Under the pieces are notes generated by a model. The model saw only the letters and a program-made list of their open reading frames with translations. It searched no databases and was not told where the DNA came from. Shown piece by piece: positions 30,369 to 36,003 of a DNA stretch of 36,003 nt (position 1 is the first letter of the stretch; every line of letters begins with the position of its first letter). The DNA lies in the NCBI GenBank assembly GCA_014380135.1, contig JACMKN010000071.1, positions 1 through 36,003 of the forward strand, written 5' to 3'. The stretch comes from Deltaproteobacteria bacterium (lineage in GTDB: Bacteria > Desulfobacterota > Desulfuromonadia > Geobacterales > Pseudopelobacteraceae). Position numbers and translations under genes: made by a program.

Positions 30369-30998
30369 TCAAAAACGGTGGGTAAGATCCAACAGTCTGT
30401 GCCGGGCTTTTTCGTGATCCTCCTCGGATACCCGTTCCGGATCGTCACCCTCAAGGAGCACCGTTTCATGATCGGTGACCCCCAGGAAGCTCAGCACCGA
30501 ACGCAGGTAGGGAATGCTCAGTTCTTGCTCCTGCAAGAAGTCGTGAGGCGAACATGCGTGCAAATGCAGGGATTTCTTGCGCTGGCCGGGAAGCATGCTT
30601 TTCGCCGCCAGCGGCGTCATGCGGTTGGTCGGGTCGGGAATACCGATCGCATCGATGTACATCTTGAATTCGGCCGGGAACCAGAGGTTGAGGCTGCAGG
30701 TGACGAAGACGTACTTGTCGCACCTGCGAAACTGGTCGGCGAGACGAAAGAGTCGTGCGATCTTGTTCCGCTCTCCATCCGAAAGGAAGCCGTAATCCTC
30801 GCCGCGTTCGATCCGCCACCAGACGTTGAGCACGTCCTGATCGACGCGCTGGATGCTGTCGCGATACAGGTCGAGAATCTGCACCTCGTCCTGCGGATTC
30901 CTGCGCAGGTATTCCTCCAGGAATTCATTGCCGAGCGTAAGGGTACGAGATCTATCATGAGGTCTGACATTGCAGGTGACATAGAGCAGGTTGGCCAT
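30369..30998 (-). CDS. flavodoxin-fold NAD(P)H oxidoreductase (azoreductase-like)
   Basis: Start ATG 30998 (MANLLYVTCNVRPHDRSRTL), with AAAGGAG 6 bases upstream. The frame is open to 31607, but that extension crosses the promoter and the divergent regulator. The 209 residues match the flavodoxin_2/AzoR-like family: an N-terminal beta strand and FMN-phosphate loop (NVRPHDRSRTL), QILDLYRD, DKYVFVTCSLNLWFPAEFKMYIDAI and a C-terminal helical end. Family members reduce quinones, azo compounds or nitro compounds with NAD(P)H through FMN. It is the first gene after a strong sigma-54 promoter. A quinone- or electrophile-detoxifying enzyme ahead of an efflux pump fits a chemical-stress role, by inference. 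Confidence 0.88.
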   Translation of the reverse strand: MANLLYVTCNVRPHDRSRTLTLGNEFLEEYLRRNPQDEVQILDLYRDSIQRVDQDVLNVWWRIERGEDYGFLSDGERNKIARLFRLADQFRRCDKYVFVTCSLNLWFPAEFKMYIDAIGIPDPTNRMTPLAAKSMLPGQRKKSLHLHACSPHDFLQEQELSIPYLRSVLSFLGVTDHETVLLEGDDPERVSEEDHEKARHRLLDLTHRF

Positions 30999-31033
30999 GA
31001 TGTTCTCCTTTGTATTGACACTGTCTTTGTAAT

Positions 31034-31049
31034 AGCGATAAGCGTGCCA
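31034..31049 (-). promoter_or_regulatory. sigma-54 promoter of the 13-gene operon
   Basis: On the minus strand TGGCACGCTTATCGCT has a perfect -24 element (TGGCACG) and the -12 GC at the required distance; only one consensus base (C for T before GC) is off. Predicted start near 31023, giving a 25-base leader with AAAGGAG before the oxidoreductase ATG at 30998. It is one base different from the pqi promoter at 12889-12904. The -24/-12 signature means transcription depends on an AAA+ activator, most simply the divergent gene at 31192. Confidence 0.85.
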
Positions 31050-31095
31050 GCCTCTTGAAATACGTAATTTCAAATAGTTACATAACCACCTCCTG

Positions 31096-31171
31096 CATAT
31101 CAACGATATGCCATGTTTTTTATTGCGATATATCAAGTAAAATGGGTACAATGCTAAATATCGTGGATATT
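31096..31171. promoter_or_regulatory. three dyad sites upstream of the sigma-54 promoter
   Basis: CATATCAACGATATG (31096-31110) and AATATCGTGGATATT (31157-31171) are perfect inverted repeats of the form ATATC-N3-GATAT. GATATATC (31127-31134) lies between them. Their centres are about -80, -108 and -141 from the predicted start, the normal range for sigma-54 activator sites. The last one ends just before the regulator's ribosome-binding site, which suggests autoregulation. Confidence 0.65.
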
Positions 31172-31191
31172 GACGGGAGGTATAAAAACAC

Positions 31192-32787
31192 ATGGGGATT
31201 AAAATGGAAGGGAGAGGCACAGCCAGCTTGGGAAGCGACAAGGGTATGGCCGGCCGCGACGAATTTATCAGGGAGATAACCCTCAGAATCTGCGGCAGTC
31301 TGGAAATAAAAGAATCGTTGCGCAATGCCTTCGAGTATCTGAAGGAGCAAGTCCCCCTCGAAGCTTTAATCCTCTTCATCATAGATGAGCGACTGGGGGC
31401 AATTCGGCGCATTGAACATGCCTCTGAAAATGTCGCTCTTCCGCCCCAAATTATCCCGCTGCCGGAAGGGATGCTGCGGAAGATTGCCGCCCGGAATTTT
31501 TCCGCGCCGTTCGTAGTGGATACGGGAGGTGACGAAATCTTCCGCACCTTTGCGCCGCTGGTGGGGCTAGATGGGAATACGGACCTGATCGTTCCTTTGC
31601 GAATCAAGGGGGAGCTGCTTGGCGGGTTGAACTTGCGTGCGCGGGGAGAGGGACGATACTGCGAAGAACATCTTGAACTCGCTGGCTATCTTGCGGAGCC
31701 GTTTGCGATTGCCCTTGCCAACGCCCTCGCCCACGAGGAGGTGCTCCGCTACCAGGCCATCCTGTTGGACGACAAGCGCTTCCTGAACCGGGAGTTGCAC
31801 GGTGACGCCGCAGACGGGATCATCGGCGGCAATACGGGGCTGCGCAATGTGATGGAGATGGTTCGCCAGGTGGCGCCGCTCAACAACACAGTGCTCATCC
31901 TCGGCGAGACCGGGACCGGCAAGGAGTTGATCGCCAATGCGATTCACTTTTCTTCGCCGCGCAAAAATGGACCTTTCATCACGGTGAATTGCGGCGCGTT
32001 GCAGGAAAACCTGATCGACAGCGAGCTATTCGGTCATGAGAGAGGGGCTTTTACCGGGGCGGTGGCCGAGAGCCGGGGACGCTTCGAGCGGGCCGACGGC
32101 GGCACCATCTTCCTGGATGAAATTGGTGAGCTCCCGCCGAACGCGCAGGTACGGCTTCTGCGGGTGCTGCAAAACCGCGAAGTGGAGAGAGTGGGAGGGA
32201 AACGCCCGATCCCGGTAGACATACGGGTGATCGCGGCAACGCACCGCAACCTGCAAAGCATGGTGGCGGAAGGGAGCTTCCGCGAGGATCTCTGGTACCG
32301 TTTGAGCGGCTTTCCCATCATGGTACCGCCGGTGCGGCAGAGGAAGGAGGATGTGCCGGCCCTTACCCGTCACTTCGTGACGGTCAGGAGCAGGGACTTT
32401 GGCATCGGGGTGCCCCCGTCAATCGCGCCGGGGGCACTGCAGCGGCTCATGGGATACGACTGGCCCGGCAACGTCCGGGAACTGGAGAACCTGGTCGAGC
32501 GTGAGCTCATCCTGCATCGTGGCGGTCCGTTGACCTTCGGTACGATTCTGCCGGGCCCGGAACAAAAGAACTTGCCGCCCGTCGCCGGCAACAGCAGGTC
32601 GCTCTACCCACTCAACCTGGATGAGGCAAACGCAGTGCATATCACCGAGGTCCTTAAACTGGCCAAGGGGAAGATCGATGGCCCCGGAGGTGCGGCTGAG
32701 ATGTTGGGGATCAATCCGAGCACACTGCGTTCGCGTCTGGACAAGCTCGGCATCAGCTATCGCCGCAGGGCTCGGGAAAGCAACTGA
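31192..32787 (+). CDS. sigma-54-dependent activator with GAF-like sensor domain
   Basis: The 531-residue protein has three parts. Residues 25-185 look like a GAF sensor (LRNAFEYLKEQVPLEALILF, then LIVPLRIKGELLGGLNLRA). Residues 208-440 are an AAA+ domain with Walker A GETGTGKE (238-245), sigma-54 contact loop GAFTGA (285-290), Walker B GGTIFLDE (303-310) and an arginine-finger region (FREDLWYRL). Residues 490-531 form a Fis-type HTH (GGAAEMLGINPSTLRSRLDKL). GGGAGG lies 11 bases before ATG, a long spacing; ATG at 31204 is an alternative. NorR and FhlA share this layout, but the sensor ligand is unknown. It is divergent from, and probably activates, the operon starting at 30998 and perhaps the pqi operon. 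Confidence 0.94.
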   Translation: MGIKMEGRGTASLGSDKGMAGRDEFIREITLRICGSLEIKESLRNAFEYLKEQVPLEALILFIIDERLGAIRRIEHASENVALPPQIIPLPEGMLRKIAARNFSAPFVVDTGGDEIFRTFAPLVGLDGNTDLIVPLRIKGELLGGLNLRARGEGRYCEEHLELAGYLAEPFAIALANALAHEEVLRYQAILLDDKRFLNRELHGDAADGIIGGNTGLRNVMEMVRQVAPLNNTVLILGETGTGKELIANAIHFSSPRKNGPFITVNCGALQENLIDSELFGHERGAFTGAVAESRGRFERADGGTIFLDEIGELPPNAQVRLLRVLQNREVERVGGKRPIPVDIRVIAATHRNLQSMVAEGSFREDLWYRLSGFPIMVPPVRQRKEDVPALTRHFVTVRSRDFGIGVPPSIAPGALQRLMGYDWPGNVRELENLVERELILHRGGPLTFGTILPGPEQKNLPPVAGNSRSLYPLNLDEANAVHITEVLKLAKGKIDGPGGAAEMLGINPSTLRSRLDKLGISYRRRARESN

Positions 32788-32827
32788 TAAGAAACGACGG
32801 ATATAATACTTGCCAAATCAGGAAGTT

Positions 32828-32844
32828 CAAGGTTCGAGTCCGTG
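32828..32844 (+). other. tRNA T-arm-like fragment
   Basis: CAAGGTTCGAGTCCGTG has the T-loop consensus TTCGAGT inside a 5-bp stem with one A-G mismatch. No acceptor, D or anticodon arm can be built from the flanks. It may be a tRNA 3' remnant left by an old integration, or chance. It lies in the 119-bp spacer after the sigma-54 activator gene. Confidence 0.25.
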
Positions 32845-32906
32845 ATGGTCGCTGCCTCGTTCTCAGGCTAATATCGCCTTTCGCGCTCAGGTCCGTAGGG
32901 TGCCGC

Positions 32907-33245
32907 TCAGAAAAAGAACATTTCCTGACGTTCCAGAAACAGTTCGATCTTATTCCGGTTCTTTTTTAACGGGTAATGACGACCACTTAACCAGTCAGAC
33001 AGTTGTTCAGGGCCTCTCCCCATGGCTTCGCCAAGACAATCCAGATTCATTCCCATAGTTCTCTTAAACCAACCAAGTCGCCCCACTGTGTCATCCGGAC
33101 AGTCGAACGTAATATAACTTAGAAATTTGATAATACTTTGATTATATTGAAGTTCCGGTTCGGTGCCATGTTCCCAGTTCCAGACAGAGGGTTCGGTAAC
33201 GCCGATGATCTCGGCTACTTTTCTCTGGAGGAGGTCGAGATCCAT
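32907..33245 (-). CDS. XRE-type helix-turn-helix protein, N-terminus uncertain (112 aa)
   Basis: The protein contains a lambda-Cro/XRE HTH (LLQRKVAEIIGVTEPSVWNW) followed by the usual second half of this family of single-domain regulators (DTVGRLGWFKRTMGMNLDCL, GRGPEQLSDWLSGRHYPLKK). The frame continues upstream of ATG 33245 with family-like residues (LPGYPEFPITVGEHIRKKR) to a stop near 33314, without a start codon. So either translation starts at 33245 with a shortened N-terminus, or the gene has lost its true start. It is the last gene before the right junction of the inserted segment. Target unknown. Confidence 0.6.
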   Translation of the reverse strand: MDLDLLQRKVAEIIGVTEPSVWNWEHGTEPELQYNQSIIKFLSYITFDCPDDTVGRLGWFKRTMGMNLDCLGEAMGRGPEQLSDWLSGRHYPLKKNRNKIELFLERQEMFFF

Positions 33246-33375
33246 TCGTTTCTTGCGGATATGTTCACCGACTGTGATGGGGAATTCGGGATAACCGGGA
33301 AGCTGCTGTTTTTAGAGAGGAATATGAATTGAGAACGAGTGCCGTCTTGTATAAGAATTGTAGAGAAAGGTTAAC

Positions 33376-33389
33376 CACCACTGGCGTTG
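33376..33389. repeat. right copy of 14-bp direct repeat at the insertion junction
   Basis: CACCACTGGCGTTG, identical to 7484-7497. M28 coding sequence (N-terminal part, minus strand) continues to its right. To its left the peptidase frame meets TAA after one extra glycine codon. Confidence 0.85.
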
Positions 33390-33716
33390 TCGTCGGCACC
33401 GGGGGAGTCTGCGACCGTATCGAAATGGGCCAGGACCATAACCTTTTTTTTCCGGATGTGACAATCCGGGACGAGTGGCAATGATGTTTCTGAATTCGCG
33501 GCCGTTCTCATGGAAGCGATGTTCCGACATCTGGAAGCCCAGACAACCCAGGCAGTCTGCTATATAGTCAGCGGCACGCTCCAGCGCTTCGGGAGCCGCC
33601 ACTGGATGACAAGGCCCTTCGAGCGCTTTTATATGGCCTCTGATGCGGTCGATGGAAATCTTGTCTTTGAAAAAATCCGGAGCAGGCATGGACGTTTTAT
33701 TTTCTTTTTCGTACAT
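33376..33716 (-). pseudogene. M28 family metallopeptidase, N-terminal part (split gene)
   Basis: From ATG 33716 the frame gives RIRGHIKALEGPCHPVAAPE, then AADYIADCLGCLGFQMSEHR, typical of cytoplasmic M28 aminopeptidases. At a run of eight A on the minus strand (33444-33451) the frame slips. After removal of one base it continues KVMVLAHFDTVADSPGADD-NASG, which holds the first zinc His and the bridging Asp, and meets the insertion at NASG. The rest of the enzyme is encoded at 6888-7497. So the gene carries two lesions: a homopolymer frameshift and a 25.9-kb insertion. Without the segment the sequence would read GADDNASGVALLLELAEVL, a perfect family match. Confidence 0.85.
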
Positions 33717-33760
33717 TTAATGACCTGACGCAGTCTAAATGCTGCAAACCGGTTAAAGCA

Positions 33761-34514
33761 CTACCTGCTGTTAAGCTTAGCCCGGAGAACGACCTCCGTC
33801 CAGAGGGCATCAAATATGGCAGCAGCATCACTTCTGGGTGCAAAAGCACCAACCGGTGCCCGTTGAATTCCCATGTTCTCTATAATCGAAAGATAGGGGA
33901 TGCTGGTCCGCAACAACCCTTTGATACTGTTCTGGCCATCGCCGATGGTCTCCAGATGAAGCTACTTGCGCCTGTCCACCATCGAGAAAAACGGCATCAA
34001 CTTGAGCGAGAGTTTTTTGTGATCAGCCACATAATCCAGGATCTGTTGGTAGGTTCTCAAAGACAATGTTGTGGGAATCAGCGGCACCAGCATGACATCA
34101 GCGGAATTAAACACGTTTTCCGATACCAGTGAAAAGCTGGGAGGACAATCCAAGGAACATGACGTCATAGTCTTTTTCAAAGCGACCCAGAAACTCATTC
34201 ATCTGTTTTTTGGGTTTTTTGCCACTGTCCAGATACAGGTCCATATGCCGGTAGGAGAAATCCGCCGGCAACAGATCCAGATGCTCAATATTGGTTTCTT
34301 TGACCAGTTCACCGATATCTTTAGTTTTGAAGAGTTTTTTTGTTCCGCCTCTCACTTCTGACTTCACATTGAAATAAAAGCTGGCGGCCCCCTGAGAGTC
34401 CAGATCCCACAGGAGAGTATTCATGCCGCTCTTTGCGCAGGAATAGGCCAGGTTGACGCAATTGGCAGTTTTACCTACACCGCCTTTGATGTTATAGGTG
34501 GCAATTATTTTCAT
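33761..34514 (-). pseudogene. ParA/MinD-like ATPase with frameshift and amber codon
   Basis: ATG 34514 (GGGAGTGA upstream) opens a ParA-type ATPase: deviant Walker A in NIKGGVGKTANCVNLAYS, Walker A' in LLWDLDSQGAASF. Near 34153-34156 one extra C shifts the frame; the next frame continues DCPPSFSLVSENVFNSADVM (Walker B DCPP). An in-frame TAG at 33962-33964 then interrupts FFSMVDRRK-TAG-LHLETI; the frame runs on to a natural stop at 33761. Both lesions lie in otherwise well-conserved sequence, giving a total of about 250 residues. ParA-type ATPases position plasmids, chromosomes or protein complexes; no parB partner is seen. It is 34 bp downstream of corA. Confidence 0.85.
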
Positions 34515-34548
34515 CTGTCACTCCCGTGAATGATTGGATCGAGTAATC

Positions 34549-35841
34549 CTATCTTGGCCTTTTGCGCCTTTCGTAGAACCGCAGGATGAAGAACGTGAAC
34601 CATGCCACGATCAGCATTCCGACAGAAAAGATGGCGTATGATACAGGCCAGGGGATGTTCTTGGTCATCATCGAAAACTCGGACATGCCACCGATGCCTG
34701 CGATCACATTGAGCGGCATGAAGATCACGCTGAGCACGGTCAAGCGGTAAATAACCCGGTTTTGGTTGATGTTGATGAAACCGACGGTGGCGTCCATCAG
34801 GAAGTTGATCTTGTCGAACAGAAAGGCCGTGTGCCCGTCCAGCGATTCAATGTCACGCAGGATCTGCTGGGCATCTTCGAGCTGGATTGCGGACAGGAGC
34901 TTTCTACGAATCAGGAAGGTCAGCGCACGGCGCGTGTCGAGCACGTTCCTGCGGATGCGCCCGTTCAGGTCCTCCTCTTCGGCGATGTCCGCCAGAGTTT
35001 CGGCCGCTTCCTGATCGGTCATGGTCTCGCTGAGCACCTTCTTGCCGACTTCGCCAAGCGCGGAATAGATCTCTTCCAGCGAGTCAGCCGAATACTCCGC
35101 ATCGGCGGCATACAGATCCAGCAGCATGCCCATACCGTCGGAGACATAACCGGCCTGGATACGCGCACGCAGTCGCTGCAGACGGAAAACCGGCAATTCT
35201 TCCTTGCGTACCGAGAAGAGAACGTCGCGAAAAAGGATAAATGCTACCAGAACGTTGCGGGAATCCCCCTCCCGATCGAGCAGAAAATCGGAATGCAGAT
35301 GAATTTCACCGTTCTCTTCCACATAAAAGCGGGCACTGGATTCGATGTCGGTCAGGTCTTCCGAGTCGGGGAGTTCCAACCCGAAATATTGCCCGATCTT
35401 GCGACGGTCGGCCTTGGTGGATCCCACCAGGTCGACCCAGATCGGCTTGATCCCCTCCAGGTCTTCCACCGATTCGACGGTGGTCTGGCATAAGCGCCCC
35501 TGCGCCAGTTCAAAGGCATTCACCACGCAGGCGGAACCGAGATAGCTACTGCGGCTGGCCAGGGTATCCCGGGTAGTGTCGGAAACCTCATCCAGCAGGT
35601 CGTCGACCTGATCGTCGTCAATCTGCCCCCAGACAAGAAACAGATCCTCCGGAGGAAGTTGGTCGAGAATTTCCGCGATCTCGGCCGGTTTCAACCGGGC
35701 AAGCAGCAAACGCAACTCGACCAGGTGCTGTTTCTGCACCATGGTTTCCACCAGATCCTGGCGCGGCATGACCTGCCTGTTGATCATGTCTGCCACAAGC
35801 CTGTGCTTGGACAGCAGATCCTGAACGGCTTGAAGTGACAT
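34549..35841 (-). CDS. CorA-type magnesium transporter with MgtE-N-like domain
   Basis: A 430-residue protein. Residues 1-115 resemble the MgtE intracellular N domain (helical repeats: LVELRLLLARLKPAEIAEIL, LPPEDLFLVWGQIDDDQVDD). Residues 130-430 are CorA-like, with a long cytoplasmic helix (RRNVLDTRRALTFLIRRKLL) and two C-terminal transmembrane helices (YRLTVLSVIFMPLNVIAGIG, VSYAIFSVGMLIVAWFTFFI). The loop between them reads GIGGMSEF where classical CorA has YGMN, so the selectivity motif is GMS. The end is basic (RFYERRKRPR). GAGGT stands about 10 bases before ATG. Magnesium or another divalent cation is the likely substrate. It lies outside the inserted segment, upstream of the broken ParA gene. 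Confidence 0.9.
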   Translation of the reverse strand: MSLQAVQDLLSKHRLVADMINRQVMPRQDLVETMVQKQHLVELRLLLARLKPAEIAEILDQLPPEDLFLVWGQIDDDQVDDLLDEVSDTTRDTLASRSSYLGSACVVNAFELAQGRLCQTTVESVEDLEGIKPIWVDLVGSTKADRRKIGQYFGLELPDSEDLTDIESSARFYVEENGEIHLHSDFLLDREGDSRNVLVAFILFRDVLFSVRKEELPVFRLQRLRARIQAGYVSDGMGMLLDLYAADAEYSADSLEEIYSALGEVGKKVLSETMTDQEAAETLADIAEEEDLNGRIRRNVLDTRRALTFLIRRKLLSAIQLEDAQQILRDIESLDGHTAFLFDKINFLMDATVGFININQNRVIYRLTVLSVIFMPLNVIAGIGGMSEFSMMTKNIPWPVSYAIFSVGMLIVAWFTFFILRFYERRKRPR

Positions 35842-35936
35842 TATTTACATACCTCGCATAGCGGTTCGGCAAAGCCCCGGTTTAAAACTATCAGGTGAAA
35901 CGGCCTCATGGTAGCTACCACAGATTGCTTGATGTG

Positions 35937-36003
35937 TCACCAGAATACCAGGTTGCCGTGCTCGTCGCGCCCGGTGTCCAGATTCCAGTCTCCGAACCTG
36001 GGC
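35937..36003 (-). CDS. 3' end of an unidentified gene, cut by the window edge
   Basis: The last 21 or so codons of a frame enter from the right edge and end in TGA at 35937-35939: RFGDWNLDTGRDEHGNLVFW. Codon use looks like real coding sequence, and the stop is followed by a spacer of about 95 bp before corA. Too short to identify. Confidence 0.4.
   Translation of the reverse strand, partial: PRFGDWNLDTGRDEHGNLVFW

Larger units (their letters stand above)
7498..33375. mobile_element. 25.9-kb segment inserted in an M28 peptidase gene
   Basis: The two halves of one M28 gene lie on the same strand on either side of this segment, and a 14-bp target sequence is present at both junctions. This is the signature of an insertion with target duplication. 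The left end starts inside a comM fragment; the right end is non-coding sequence upstream of an XRE-type gene. I see no terminal inverted repeats (left CGGCTATTTATC, right GTTAACCTTTCT read inward), no integrase, transposase or reverse transcriptase. The mechanism is therefore open: an element whose recombinase has been lost, a mobilised passenger fragment, or capture of linear DNA at a staggered break. The cargo is two sigma-54 operons and gene debris. Confidence 0.7.

Noticed and set aside
30369-31607. 412-codon frame extending the oxidoreductase gene upstream
   Set aside because: The extra 203 codons cross the sigma-54 promoter and antisense of the divergent regulator; the start at 30998 has a strong Shine-Dalgarno and matches the family N-terminus.
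7498-33375. Inserted segment as a phage or integrative conjugative element
   Set aside because: No integrase, transposase, relaxase, capsid or conjugation gene is present, and no terminal inverted repeat was seen.
1-36003. CRISPR arrays, rRNA genes and complete tRNA genes
   Set aside because: No regularly spaced direct repeats, rRNA core motifs or full cloverleaf were seen in reading the window.

Overview
The window looks like accessory chromosome of a delta-proteobacterial, Geobacter-like bacterium (inference from gene content: PhoB/PhoA locus, PqiABC, MlaA, an RND pump, PPK2, many sigma-54 elements and standalone receivers; no rRNA or marker gene is present to prove it). It is mostly coding on the minus strand and carries much gene debris.

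Left flank, 1-7497: a truncated PhoB-type response regulator, small zinc-ribbon proteins, a Tat-exported alkaline phosphatase divergent from a large secreted glycosidase-like protein, and tandem 11-bp-spaced Pho-box-like repeats at three places. One of these drives a gene that is now only seven codons long. The flank ends in the C-terminal part of an M28 peptidase.

Middle, 7498-33375: about 25.9 kb sitting inside that M28 gene. The N-terminal part of the peptidase is on the far side (33376-33716), and the 14-bp sequence CACCACTGGCGTTG is present at both junctions (7484-7497 and 33376-33389). Removing the middle plus one copy of the repeat restores a seamless M28 active-site region. The segment holds two minus-strand transcription units. 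The main one runs from a flavodoxin-fold oxidoreductase at 30998 to GlgX at 13078, 13 genes with gaps of 3-93 bp: oxidoreductase, membrane fusion protein, RND pump fused to a TolC-like channel, receiver, alpha/beta hydrolase, MlaA, CBS-HEPN protein, PPK2, unknown 476-residue protein, TetR, GlgP (with an in-frame amber codon), lipoprotein, GlgX. The second is pqiA1-pqiA2-pqiB-pqiC, followed by a PPK2 remnant and an MscS channel. Both units start at near-identical sigma-54 -24/-12 promoters (31034-31049 and 12889-12904), each with three upstream AT-rich dyads at the same distances. Divergent from the first promoter is an intact sigma-54 activator with a GAF-like sensor region; divergent from the second is only a 13-codon stub of a similar gene.

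My reading is a two-promoter sigma-54 regulon combining envelope lipid traffic and repair (Pqi, MlaA, MscS, hydrolase), efflux (RND-channel fusion) and reserve mobilisation (glycogen, polyphosphate). The joint function is inference; the promoter duplication, operon layout and insertion junctions are read directly from the sequence.

Right flank, 33376-36003: the M28 N-terminal piece (frameshifted), a broken ParA-like gene (one frameshift, one amber codon), an MgtE-N/CorA-type transporter and the last codons of another gene. Many broken genes (AMP-ligase, comM, cystatin-like, ppk2, pfk) survive only as 3' ends. No integrase, transposase, CRISPR array, rRNA or complete tRNA was found.
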